64,000 bases of DNA from assembly GCA_015075445.1 (NCBI GenBank), contig JABTUJ010000002.1, positions 248,001 through 312,000 of the forward strand, in the 5' to 3' direction. The DNA is from Verrucomicrobiales bacterium (GTDB lineage: Bacteria > Verrucomicrobiota > Verrucomicrobiia > Limisphaerales > J093). The notes under the pieces were generated by a model. It was not told where the DNA came from. It was given only the letters and a program-made list of their open reading frames with translations, and searched no databases. This document shows, one piece after another, positions 34,718 through 42,552 of the stretch. Position 1 is the first letter of the stretch; each line of letters opens with the position of its first letter. Position numbers and translations under genes: made by a program.

Positions 34718-35388
34718 GGCTGGGGAAGCTGGGTGGGCCGGGTCCGCCGGTTGGGCGGGGGCACGAGTTTGAGGTCGAGTCGACGATGGAGGAGCCGGGC
34801 CATTTCGTTCAGGGCCTCGGTGGTGCGGGTTTTGACGGTGCCCTCGGGCAGGTCGAGGACTTCGGCGATTTCGCGGAACTTCAGGTCCTGGTAATGGCGG
34901 AGGACAAGCACGCTGCGGTAGTGTTCGGGCAGTTCCGCCAGGGCGCGGCGGACGGCTTCGCCGGTTTCCTGGCGGCTGACGGCGGTGTCCGGGGTGGGGG
35001 CGGCATCGGCGAACTGGTCGAGGTCGGAGCTCGCCTCGTCCGCGGCGGGGTCGGGGGAGGCGAGGCGGGTTTCGCGCCAGTGGTGGGCGCGACGGAGGTC
35101 GCTGTAAGTGTGGTTGAGGGCGATGCGCCAGAGGTAGGTCGAGAATTTGGCGCCGTGCTGGAAGGCCTGGCGGTGGGCGAACAGGCGGGCGAAGATCTCC
35201 TGGGCGAGGTCCTGGGCGCGATGAGGGTCGCCGGTGAGCCGGGTGCAGAGGCGTTGGATGGGTGTTTCCCAGCGCCGGACCAACTGGGCAAAGGCGGCGT
35301 GGTCGTCGCCGGTTTGGACGCGCCACATGAGCTGCTCGTCGCTGGGGGCGAAGAGCGAGCGGAGCGATGGGAGAGCGGTGGCGCTCAT
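34714..35388 (-). CDS. ECF-type RNA polymerase sigma factor (left operon)
   Basis: A 224-residue sigma-70 family factor. Region 2 is visible as FAQLVRRWETPIQRLCTRLTGDPHRAQDLAQEIFARLFAHRQAF...FSTYLWRIALNHTYSDLRR, and region 4 as RRALAELPEHYRSVLVLRHYQDLKFREIAEVLDLPEGTVKTRTTEALNEM (helix-turn-helix; patterns abbreviated). There is no region 3, as expected for ECF factors. ATG 35388 is preferred over 35535, which would extend into the divergent promoter region. It is followed by its anti-sigma factor with a 4-nt overlap. It is divergent from a second ECF gene at 35517, with 128 nt between them. Confidence 0.9.
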   Translation of the reverse strand: MSATALPSLRSLFAPSDEQLMWRVQTGDDHAAFAQLVRRWETPIQRLCTRLTGDPHRAQDLAQEIFARLFAHRQAFQHGAKFSTYLWRIALNHTYSDLRRAHHWRETRLASPDPAADEASSDLDQFADAAPTPDTAVSRQETGEAVRRALAELPEHYRSVLVLRHYQDLKFREIAEVLDLPEGTVKTRTTEALNEMARLLHRRLDLKLVPPPNRRTRPTQLPQP

Positions 35389-35435
35389 GTTCGAGGGTGA
35401 TACGCCGGGCGCCGGGGTTTGGTTTGCACTTTTCT

Positions 35436-35463
35436 GCAACTTTCGGTTTCCGGCGGGTGTCCT
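35436..35463 (+). promoter_or_regulatory. ECF-type promoter of the right sigma operon
   Basis: GCAACTTTC (35436-35444) and TGTCCT (35458-35463), separated by 13 nt, match the general pattern of ECF promoters (AAC in the -35 box, GTC-type -10). They lie about 50 nt before the ATG at 35517. An identical arrangement occurs at 36054-36081. Autoregulation by the sigma factor at 35517 is the simplest reading. Confidence 0.6.
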
Positions 35464-35516
35464 GGGTCCGACAATGCGCCCGGATCGGACCGGTCGGCAA
35501 GGGCAGCGCGCGACGG

Positions 35517-36128
35517 ATGAGCGAACCGCATCCATTCGAGGCTTTTCTCCGGGCCTATCAGAACGTGGTCTACACCACCGCGTTCCGGCTGCTCGGCCGG
35601 GAAGCCGAGGCGGAGGACATTGCCCAGGAGGTCTTCCTGAAGGCGTACGCGCACTTTGACGAGCTGGCGTCGAGCCCGACCGCGGGCGGCTGGCTCAAGA
35701 CGGTGACGCGCAACCTCGCGCTGAACCACCTCACCCGGTACCGCAATCGCTGGCGGTTCTTCTCCGAACTGGAAGCCGAGGACGAAGAGGGGGGCGACGG
35801 TTTCGCGGCTCGCTTGCCGGCGCCCGAGACGCACCAGCAGACCCTCGACACGGCCGATCAGCGGGAGGCGCTGGAGGCGGCGTTGCAGCGGCTGCCCGCC
35901 GCCCAGCGCGTGCCGCTGGTGCTCTACCATTTCGACCATCTCAGTTACGAGGAGATCGCCGCGCGGCTGAAGGTCTCGCTGGGGAAGGTGAAGACCGATA
36001 TCCACCGTGCCCGCGCGGCGTTGCGACGCCGGCTGTCGGCCCAGGAAATCGGCGCAACTTTCTCCCCGGCGGCTGTGTCCTCCTCTCCGAAGACGAGTCA
36101 TGAATCCGAATCGACCCGAGCCGATTGA
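35517..36128 (+). CDS. ECF-type RNA polymerase sigma factor (right operon)
   Basis: A 203-residue ECF sigma factor. Region 2 reads AYQNVVYTTAFRLLGREAEAEDIAQEVFLKAYAHF and then GWLKTVTRNLALNHLTRYRNR. Region 4 reads LQRLPAAQRVPLVLYHFDHLSYEEIAARLKVSLGKVKTDIHRARAALRRRL (motifs abbreviated). A short unstructured tail follows. ATG 35517 starts the conserved region at once; upstream in-frame starts would run back into the promoter. The last 29 nt overlap the next gene. The pairing of two divergent ECF factors, each with a membrane partner, suggests cross-talk between two envelope signals. Confidence 0.9.
   Translation: MSEPHPFEAFLRAYQNVVYTTAFRLLGREAEAEDIAQEVFLKAYAHFDELASSPTAGGWLKTVTRNLALNHLTRYRNRWRFFSELEAEDEEGGDGFAARLPAPETHQQTLDTADQREALEAALQRLPAAQRVPLVLYHFDHLSYEEIAARLKVSLGKVKTDIHRARAALRRRLSAQEIGATFSPAAVSSSPKTSHESESTRAD
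36054..36081 (+). promoter_or_regulatory. Second ECF-type promoter, inside the 3' end of the sigma gene
   Basis: GCAACTTTC (36054-36062) and TGTCCT (36076-36081), again 13 nt apart, match the element at 35436-35463 in both boxes and share the intervening CCGGCGG. A transcript from here would begin only ~10 nt before the ATG at 36100, giving extra expression of the membrane protein genes downstream. Confidence 0.5.
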
Positions 36129-36585
36129 TGAGTGGGAAGGCGAGCTGGACCGGGCGTTGCAGCGGTTGCCCGACCGGCCGGCGCCGAGCACGCTGATCCC
36201 GCGGGTGCTGGCGGCCCTCGAAGCCCGCGCGTGCCGGCCGTGGTATCGCCGCGAATGGTCCACCTGGCCCCGGCCGTTCCAGGGTTTGTCCCTGGCGGGG
36301 CTGTCGTTCCTGCTCGGCGCACTGACCTACGCGTGCCTGCATTTCCCGGAGCTGGCGGCGCCGGATACGATGGAGAGCCGGTGGAACACGTGGGTGGCGC
36401 CCTGGGTGGCGCTGTGGAATGCCGGCCAGGCCATGCTCGAGGTCCTCACCGGGCTCTGTCAGAACGGCGGGGGGTGGTTCTGCGTGGGCTTGGGCGTCGC
36501 CGTCCTGCTCCTCTACCTGTCCACGCTCGGGGCGGGGACAATGCTTTACCGAATGGCATGGAATCAACGTGGAGGAAAGCGATGA
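36100..36585 (+). CDS. Two-helix membrane protein, putative regulator of the adjacent sigma factor
   Basis: A 161-residue protein. A cytosolic N-terminus (PEPIDEWEGELDRALQRLPDRPAPSTLIPRVLAALEARA, shown as motif) resembles the short helical domains by which membrane anti-sigma factors bind ECF sigma factors, but no zinc motif is present. Two membrane helices follow (about 65-85 and 126-150). It starts inside the sigma gene (29-nt overlap) and ends with an ATGA overlap to the next gene, so the three are tightly coupled. An anti-sigma role is inferred from position, not from homology. Confidence 0.7.
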   Translation: MNPNRPEPIDEWEGELDRALQRLPDRPAPSTLIPRVLAALEARACRPWYRREWSTWPRPFQGLSLAGLSFLLGALTYACLHFPELAAPDTMESRWNTWVAPWVALWNAGQAMLEVLTGLCQNGGGWFCVGLGVAVLLLYLSTLGAGTMLYRMAWNQRGGKR

Positions 36586-38261
36586 AAGCGCGATGGATCC
36601 GAGGCGGGTGGCTGGCGGCGGTCCTGCTCGGCGGAGCAGTATCCCAAGGATTAGGCCAGACGCCTTTGCAGGCGGAACGTGACGAGTCGGAGACGCCCCC
36701 CCCGCGGCAGGAACCGCCGGCACGGCATCACGTGGGCGAGGTGCTCGGGATCTTCAGTTCCTCCGAACTGCCCGCGAACCAGCGCGCGCACAACGCGGTG
36801 ACGGTGTTTGGGGATTCGCGGATCGAGGGCGAGGTGCGGAACGAATCGGTGACGGTGTTCGGGAACGCCGTGGTGCGGGGCCGCATTGGGGGCGAATGCG
36901 TGACGGTCTTTGGCGATCTCGACTTGGACAGTGTGGTGGACGGCGAGGTGGTGGTGATCATGGGGGACGCCCGGTTCGGACCCAACGCGGTTGTCCACGG
37001 GGAATGCATCGTGGTCGGGGGCCGGATCACGGCGGAACCGGGGGCGACGTTCCATCGGCAGAAGCGGGAGATTGCGGGGTTCCTGCCCTCGGTGGGGGGG
37101 TGGTTCCGGTACGGGCTTTTTTGGGGACGGCCGGTGGTGCCGTCGCTGGGGTGGGTGTGGGTGGTCGTGGCCCTGCACTTCGTCGTGTACTTCCTGGTGG
37201 CGCTGTTGCTGCCGAAGCCGGTGGAGGCGTGTGAACGCGTGTTGCAGGAGCAGGGGTTGGCGGCGTTTGGTGTGGGGTTGCTGGGGATCTTTCTGTTCTG
37301 GCCGGTCGTGTTTGTGGTGGGGGTGACCGTGGCGGGGTTGGTGGTGATTCCGTTCCTGTTGGTGGCGGCGGTGGGCGCGGTGTTGTTGGGCAAGACGGCC
37401 ACGTTTCAGTGGCTGGGGCGGACGTTGTTGCGGCGGCTGGGGGCCGACGGTCCCGGCGGGGCGCTGACGGGTTTCCTGGTGGGCTTTCTGCTGATCACGC
37501 TGGTGTACCTGGTGCCGGTCCTGGGACTGGTCGCGTGGGGAGTGCTGGTGCCTTTGGGTTTCGGGGCGGCCTTGATGGCGCTGGTGCAGGTGATCCGGGA
37601 GAGCCGGCCACCGCGTCCGGCGCGTCCGCTGGTGATGCCCGTGCCGAGCCGGGCGGTCGCGGCGACCGTCGGGATTCCCACGTCGTCAGTCGGTGCCGCT
37701 GGCCTGGCGGATGTTGGAAGCGGGGGACCGTCATTGACGGCGAGCACGCCGGTTGGCGAAACGGGGCTGTCGTTGGACGCACCGGCTGCGGGGGCTGGGA
37801 CGGGAGCGGAGACACCGCCGCTGGGGCCGGCCTCGCCGCTGCTCAGCACCGCGCCGGCCACCCCGCTGATGCTCTCACCGGGCGAGTTGGCGGTGATGCC
37901 GCGGGCAGGATTCTGGATCCGGCTGGCCGCGACGCTGCTGGACCTCGTGTTGCTGGCGTGGTTCGCGCGGCTGGTGCACGGCTATTTCCCGTTGCTCTGG
38001 CTGGCCTATCACGTCGGGATGTGGATGTGGAAGGGCACGACCATTGGGGGAATCGTGTGCAGCCTGAAGGTGGTGCGCGAGGACGGCCGGCCGCTGGATT
38101 TCACGGTGGCGCTGGTGCGGGCGTTGGCTGCGGTGTTCTCGTTCGTGGCGCTGGGCCTCGGGTTCTTCTGGGCCGGCTGGTCGCCTGAGCGCCAGAGCTG
38201 GCACGACAAGATCGCCGGGACCGTGATCGTGAAGGTGCCCAAAGGGGTCTCGCTGATCTAA
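36582..38261 (+). CDS. Membrane protein with bactofilin-like beta domain and C-terminal RDD domain
   Basis: A 559-residue protein with a signal peptide (WLAAVLLGGAVSQGLGQ). Residues ~68-150 are repeated short strands (AVTVFGDSRIEGEVRNESVTVFGNAVVRGRI and continuing GGECVTVFGDLDLDSVV), a polymer-forming, bactofilin-like right-handed beta pattern. Then come several transmembrane helices (about 175-320), an Ala/Pro/Gly-rich linker of ~110 residues, and an RDD-family domain (RAGFWIRLAATLLDLVLL...TIGGIVCSLKVVREDGRPLDF) with two or three further helices. Such RDD proteins often sit in envelope-stress operons. The ATG overlaps the previous stop. The product may sense or adjust envelope state under control of the sigma factor. 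It ends in a 4-nt overlap with the convergent gene at 38258. Confidence 0.8.
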   Translation: MKARWIRGGWLAAVLLGGAVSQGLGQTPLQAERDESETPPPRQEPPARHHVGEVLGIFSSSELPANQRAHNAVTVFGDSRIEGEVRNESVTVFGNAVVRGRIGGECVTVFGDLDLDSVVDGEVVVIMGDARFGPNAVVHGECIVVGGRITAEPGATFHRQKREIAGFLPSVGGWFRYGLFWGRPVVPSLGWVWVVVALHFVVYFLVALLLPKPVEACERVLQEQGLAAFGVGLLGIFLFWPVVFVVGVTVAGLVVIPFLLVAAVGAVLLGKTATFQWLGRTLLRRLGADGPGGALTGFLVGFLLITLVYLVPVLGLVAWGVLVPLGFGAALMALVQVIRESRPPRPARPLVMPVPSRAVAATVGIPTSSVGAAGLADVGSGGPSLTASTPVGETGLSLDAPAAGAGTGAETPPLGPASPLLSTAPATPLMLSPGELAVMPRAGFWIRLAATLLDLVLLAWFARLVHGYFPLLWLAYHVGMWMWKGTTIGGIVCSLKVVREDGRPLDFTVALVRALAAVFSFVALGLGFFWAGWSPERQSWHDKIAGTVIVKVPKGVSLI

Positions 38262-38911
38262 GCTCCCAAGCCCTTCGGCGGACCGAGAATGACCGAGGCG
38301 ATAATCGCCTGCCGAGCTGTGGCCGGCTGCTGGAGCAGGGCCAGGACGGCCGCAACGTCGGCTGACTCAGCCCGCCGGCGGTCCCGCGCCGAGCCCGCCC
38401 GGTGCTCGAACTGGGCGGCGAGACGGGCGGCTTCGGCGCGGTCCATGCCGGTCCGGGTCATGCCGCCGCTCCGGAGGAACGCGGTGGCGGCGCTGGCCAT
38501 GCGGCTGGGCTCGCCAACAGCTTGCCGGGCGGTGCTGGTTCGTGCCGGGGGCGGTGTGGGGGCCAGCACCACCGGAACAAAGACCTCGGAAGGTTGCGGT
38601 TCGACGACCGGCCGCGGGAGGACGGGCGGCGGTGCGGACTTCGGCTCGGGCTCCTCGCCGAAGAGCCGCCGCAGCTCTCCTTCGAGATCGAAGGCGGGTT
38701 TGGGTCGGGGAGGCGGTGTCCCGCCGGTGGGGGGGCGCTGGTGCGGGCCGGCAGGTGGCGTACCGGTTTGCTCTTCGTCCCACGTCTCCGGGTCGAGGCC
38801 CTTGCGGGTCTTGATCCAGTTGGCCACGGCGGAGAGCAGCAAGATCACCACGAAGACGAGCAAGCCTTCAAACGAGGCTGCCAGCAGCGGGATGGCCAGG
38901 GCGCCAGACAT
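38258..38911 (-). CDS. Single-pass membrane protein downstream of floA
   Basis: A 217-residue protein: an N-terminal membrane helix (FEGLLVFVVILLLSAVANWI), then a Pro-rich cytosolic region with ELRRLFGEEPEP, then a helical C-terminal part (AARLAAQFEHRAGSARDRR...AVLALLQQPATARQAIIASVILGPPKGL). The final motif, with ATARQAIIASVILGPPKGL, is typical of a small Verrucomicrobiota/Planctomycetota family encoded beside flotillin-like genes. It starts 24 nt after floA and is probably its partner in membrane microdomains. No enzymatic motif is seen. Confidence 0.75.
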   Translation of the reverse strand: MSGALAIPLLAASFEGLLVFVVILLLSAVANWIKTRKGLDPETWDEEQTGTPPAGPHQRPPTGGTPPPRPKPAFDLEGELRRLFGEEPEPKSAPPPVLPRPVVEPQPSEVFVPVVLAPTPPPARTSTARQAVGEPSRMASAATAFLRSGGMTRTGMDRAEAARLAAQFEHRAGSARDRRRAESADVAAVLALLQQPATARQAIIASVILGPPKGLGA

Positions 38912-38935
38912 GACTTGAGTGAATCGCCGATCGGC

Positions 38936-39985
38936 TTAGGTGGACTTGGTCTTGTCGCCGGCGGCGGAGGGTTTGCCACCGCCCGCGATGCTGTCGCGCA
39001 TGTCGGTATCGGCCTGGATGTTCTTCATCCGGTAGTAGTCCATGATACCGAGGTTGCCGGAGCGGAAGGCCTCGGCCATGGCCAGGGGCACCTGGGCCTC
39101 GGCCTCGACCACGCGGGCCCGCATCTCCTGGACGCGCGCCACCATTTCCTGCTCCTGCGCGACGGCGAGGGCGCGGCGGACTTCGGCTTGCGCCTGGGCG
39201 ATGAGCTTGTTCGCCTCCGCCTGTTCGGCCTGCAGTTTGGCGCCCACATTCTCGCCCACGTCCACGTCGGCGATGTCGATGGAGAGGATTTCGAAGGCAG
39301 TGTTGGAATCGAGGGCCTTGTCGAGGACGGTCTTCGAGATGCGGTCGGGGTTTTCGAGGACGTCCTTATAGCTGCCGGCCGAGCCGATGGTGCTGACGAT
39401 GCCTTCGCCGACCCGGGCCACGATGGTTTCCTCCGTGGCACCGCCCACGAAGCGGTCCAGGTTGGTCCGGACGGTGACGCGGGCGCGGACCTTGACGGCG
39501 ATGCCGTCCTTGGCGACGGCGTCGATAGTGGTCTTGCCGGAGGCGGGGTTGGGGCAATCGATCACCCGGGGGTTGACGGACGTCTTGACGGCGTCGAGGA
39601 CGGTCTTGCCGGTGCCTTTGGTGGCGAGGTCGATGGCGCAGGCGCGGTCGAAGTTGAGGTGGATGCCGGCCTTCTGGGCGGCGATGAGGGCGCGGACGAC
39701 CATGGAAACGTCGCCGCCGGCGAGGAAGTGGACGTTGAGCTGGTCCACGTTCATTTCGAGGCCGGACTTGCGGGCGTTGATGTAATTGTCGACGACCAAT
39801 CCCACCGGCACTCCCCGGAGCCGCATCGCGGCCAACTCGATGAGGCCCACGTAGGCGCCGGACACCCAGGCGCGGATGAAGATCGTGAAGAAATTGAACA
39901 GCAGGATCAGGAACACCAGGCCCACCACCAGGACCAGCGTGACCAAGATCCACTGCAACGAGAGGGCGAACATTGGGACGTTCAT
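38936..39985 (-). CDS. floA: Flotillin-like protein FloA
   Basis: A 349-residue membrane-associated scaffold protein that organises functional membrane microdomains. One N-terminal hydrophobic hairpin ([29 protein letters not shown]) is followed by the FloA/YqfA core: [87 protein letters not shown], and a long alpha-helical repeat rich in EA/QA ([32 protein letters not shown]) that drives oligomerisation (motifs abbreviated). Length and order match the family. It lies 54 nt after the NfeD-like gene, the usual nfeD-floA arrangement. Confidence 0.95.
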   Translation of the reverse strand: MNVPMFALSLQWILVTLVLVVGLVFLILLFNFFTIFIRAWVSGAYVGLIELAAMRLRGVPVGLVVDNYINARKSGLEMNVDQLNVHFLAGGDVSMVVRALIAAQKAGIHLNFDRACAIDLATKGTGKTVLDAVKTSVNPRVIDCPNPASGKTTIDAVAKDGIAVKVRARVTVRTNLDRFVGGATEETIVARVGEGIVSTIGSAGSYKDVLENPDRISKTVLDKALDSNTAFEILSIDIADVDVGENVGAKLQAEQAEANKLIAQAQAEVRRALAVAQEQEMVARVQEMRARVVEAEAQVPLAMAEAFRSGNLGIMDYYRMKNIQADTDMRDSIAGGGKPSAAGDKTKST

Positions 39986-40039
39986 AATGTTGGGGCGAGC
40001 TGAGTTGGGCTGAGGGTTAACACGGTCGTGCGCAGCAAG

Positions 40040-40495
40040 TCAAACCGCGCGTACCACGACGCGGAGGCCTTCCAAGGCCACGACCTTCACGGCCGTACCG
40101 CGTTCGATCATCGGGCCTTCGGAAACAACGTCCACCCGGTGGCCATTGATCAGGGCCGTGCCCGAAGGGCGGAGATTCGTGAGCGCCGTGCCGGTCTGGT
40201 GCAGCAGTTCGGGCTGTTCAACGTTCAGGTTCCCCACCGTCCGGCGCGTGACGAAAGCCTGGCCGAGCTTGCTGTGCGGAAAGAACCGGATCCACAGCAG
40301 TCCTTCCACCAGCAACAGCACCAGCACCAGGAACAGCACCAGACTCCCGGACTTGGGTCCGAACCGCACGTAGCTCAACACCACCCCCGCCACCAGACAG
40401 CCGAATCCGATCAGTCCCGCGATCATCCCCGGCAGAACAATCTCGAGCAGCATCAGGACCAGACCCGCAATCAGGAGCAGGACCACGGTTTCCAT
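40040..40495 (-). CDS. nfeD: NfeD-like membrane protein, partner of FloA
   Basis: A 151-residue short-form NfeD protein: three membrane helices in the first ~80 residues (VVLLLIAGLVLMLLEIVLPG, AGLIGFGCLVAGVVLSYV, LVLFLVLVLLLVEGLLW) and a C-terminal OB-fold-like soluble domain (GTALTNLRPSGTALINGHRVDVVSEGPMIERGTAVKVVALEGLRVVVR). ATG 40495 is preferred over longer in-frame starts up to 40837, since it directly precedes the first helix. It is the first gene of the nfeD-floA-38258 operon. The protease domain of long NfeD forms is absent. Confidence 0.88.
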   Translation of the reverse strand: METVVLLLIAGLVLMLLEIVLPGMIAGLIGFGCLVAGVVLSYVRFGPKSGSLVLFLVLVLLLVEGLLWIRFFPHSKLGQAFVTRRTVGNLNVEQPELLHQTGTALTNLRPSGTALINGHRVDVVSEGPMIERGTAVKVVALEGLRVVVRAV

Positions 40496-40812
40496 GTGCG
40501 GCACAGCATAGCGGGTCGCCCGCACGGCGCAAGGCCCGCGACGAGGGGGGAGGCCGGGCGGTGACCAGCGGGCAAGGTGCCACCTCGAGCCGCCTCCCCA
40601 CCGGCCGCCTCGGTCGGGGCCCGGCTCCGCGCCGCGCGCACAGTCGCGGCGACCGGCGAACAGCCGATCCCTGGCGCCGGCGCGCTGAATGAGGGCCGGT
40701 CTTGATTCGCTGCGGACGGAAGTAGCAGGAACCACCGAGAATAAGTATGAGTAAAGAGTTGTAACAAAGAAAGTGTTGACACGTCGCCGGCCCTTCGGTT
40801 TTCCTCCGCCGC
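40496..40812. other. Divergent intergenic region between nfeD and the secreted-protein operon
   Basis: This 317-nt gap is GC-rich near nfeD and has an AT-richer patch at about 40728-40790 next to the Kelch gene. A TTGACA hexamer is at 40776-40781, but no -10 box sits at a suitable distance before the GTG at 40813. I see no ORF or RNA gene. The promoter of the long rightward operon is probably in the AT-rich patch. Confidence 0.4.
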
Positions 40813-42552
40813 GTGCGGCGAAAGACCTTGTTGGCAAGCGTAGGCGTCGTGGGGTTGCTGGGCGGGCTTCGTGGTATCGGCCTGGCGCAGGTTCCGGCCC
40901 TGGTTCATCACCAGGGTCGGATCGCCGTTGAGGAGGCCCTGTTCGATGGTCCCGGCCGGTTCAAGTTCGCGTTCGTCAATGCGGATGCCTCCCAGATCTT
41001 CTGGCACAACGCGCCCGACGGCGACGGCGACGGCGAGCCCGATCAGCCGGTGTCGATCCGCGTCAGTCGGGGGCTCTACTCGGTGCTGCTCGGGGACGTG
41101 TCCCTGGCGAACATGGCGCCGCTGGCTCCGGACGTTTTCGAGCCGCCCGAGGTCTATCTGCGCGTCTGGTTCGACGATGGCGTCCGGGGTTCCGAACGCT
41201 TGATACCCGACCAGAGGTTGGCGGCCGTCGGCTACGCGATGGTAGCTGCCAACGTCCCGGATGGCGCCATTTCCGCGGCGAAGCTGGCTCCGGGAACCCT
41301 CGACGGTCTCAGTGCGCAGGTGGCGACGCTGACGGCGAACCTAGCCGAGTTGACCCGTCGGCACGAGGCGCTGGCGGCGTCGGTGGTGAGCGGCTTGCCG
41401 GAGGGGGTTCCGATGGTGTCGACGGAGGCGGGGGATCCGGAGCTGTTGGCCCTGGGCCTTTCGCCGTTCATGAGTGTGCCCGGGCAGGGGTGGGTCAGTG
41501 GGGCGACGCAGGGAGAAGCGACGGCCCGCTACGGCCACTCCGCGATCTGGACCGGGCAGGTCTTGCTGGTTTGGGGCGGGACGCTGGGTGGTGGCGTGCT
41601 TTCGGGCGGCGGGGCCAGCTACGATCCGGTGCTGGACCGATGGGCGCCGTTGCCGGCCGCCGAGGATCTGGGGGCACGGCGGGGTCACACCGCTGTGTGG
41701 ACGGGACAGACGATGCTGGTATTTGGCGGGTTGGGCACCACCTATCTGAACACGGGGGCCGCGTATGCGCCGGACAATTTCTCCTGGGCGCCATTGGCGG
41801 TGACAGGCGCGCCGGCGGCCCGCGAGGGCCATCTGGCCGTGTGGACCGGAGCGAGGATGCTGGTGTGGGGCGGGCGTAACGCCGCGGGGTTGCTGGCCGA
41901 TGGCGGACTCTATGACCCGGCGGCGCGGGTTTGGGAGGGCGTCCCGACCCTGAACGCACCGGCGGGCCGTGTGGGGGCCGCGGGTGTGTGGACTGGTTCC
42001 CGACTCATCGTCTGGGGTGGCACGGGTGAGTCAGGCGATCTCGGCTCGGGCGCCCTGCTGCCGTTGGCGAATGGGACGGTTCCGGGAGCCTGGGTGAGCC
42101 TGTCGGCCGCGAACGCGCCCAGCGCCCGTTCCGGGCATACGGCGGTCTGGACAGGCCAACGGTTGCTGGTGTGGGGCGGCCGGTCCGGGGACACGCTCCG
42201 AAATGACGGCGCGGCCTACGACCCAGAGACTGATTTGTGGAGCCCGCTCCTCACGGCCGGGGCGCCGGCCCCCCGTGCCGGGCATCTTGCCGCGTGGACG
42301 GGGCAGGAAATGTTGATTTTCGGCGGGGACACGGCTGTTGGGCCGACGGCCACCGGTGGCGCGTATGATCCCGCGTCGGGCACTTGGCGGGCGCTGAGCG
42401 GCGCTGGGTCACCCCGGGCACGCACGGACGCGGCCGGGGCCTGGAACGGCGCGGAACTGCTGGTGTTCGGCGGCCGTGTCCAGGGCGCTCCGGTGGCGGC
42501 CCTGCAGCGTCTCAACCCACAACCGGCCTGGTACTTCTACCGCAAGCCATGA
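40813..42552 (+). CDS. Secreted Kelch-repeat protein
   Basis: A 579-residue exported protein with signal peptide VRRKTLLASVGVVGLLGG...GLA; the start is GTG 40813, as no ATG precedes the signal sequence. After an N-terminal beta domain (VHHQGRIAVEEALFDGPGRFKF, related to the opening of the S74 proteins at 4537 and 44435), there are about six Kelch units. Each carries RxGHxAVWTGxxxLVWGG and GxxYDPxxDxWxPL, forming a beta-propeller (about residues 225-570). It ends PAWYFYRKP, the same type of C-terminal module as the 6456 protein. It opens a run of co-directional secreted-protein genes and overlaps the next by ATGA. Probable role: extracellular binding protein. Confidence 0.85.
   Translation: MRRKTLLASVGVVGLLGGLRGIGLAQVPALVHHQGRIAVEEALFDGPGRFKFAFVNADASQIFWHNAPDGDGDGEPDQPVSIRVSRGLYSVLLGDVSLANMAPLAPDVFEPPEVYLRVWFDDGVRGSERLIPDQRLAAVGYAMVAANVPDGAISAAKLAPGTLDGLSAQVATLTANLAELTRRHEALAASVVSGLPEGVPMVSTEAGDPELLALGLSPFMSVPGQGWVSGATQGEATARYGHSAIWTGQVLLVWGGTLGGGVLSGGGASYDPVLDRWAPLPAAEDLGARRGHTAVWTGQTMLVFGGLGTTYLNTGAAYAPDNFSWAPLAVTGAPAAREGHLAVWTGARMLVWGGRNAAGLLADGGLYDPAARVWEGVPTLNAPAGRVGAAGVWTGSRLIVWGGTGESGDLGSGALLPLANGTVPGAWVSLSAANAPSARSGHTAVWTGQRLLVWGGRSGDTLRNDGAAYDPETDLWSPLLTAGAPAPRAGHLAAWTGQEMLIFGGDTAVGPTATGGAYDPASGTWRALSGAGSPRARTDAAGAWNGAELLVFGGRVQGAPVAALQRLNPQPAWYFYRKP

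Noticed and set aside
40776..40781. TTGACA as a -35 box for the Kelch gene
   Set aside because: No -10 hexamer occurs 16-18 nt downstream; the region at that distance is GGTTTTCC.
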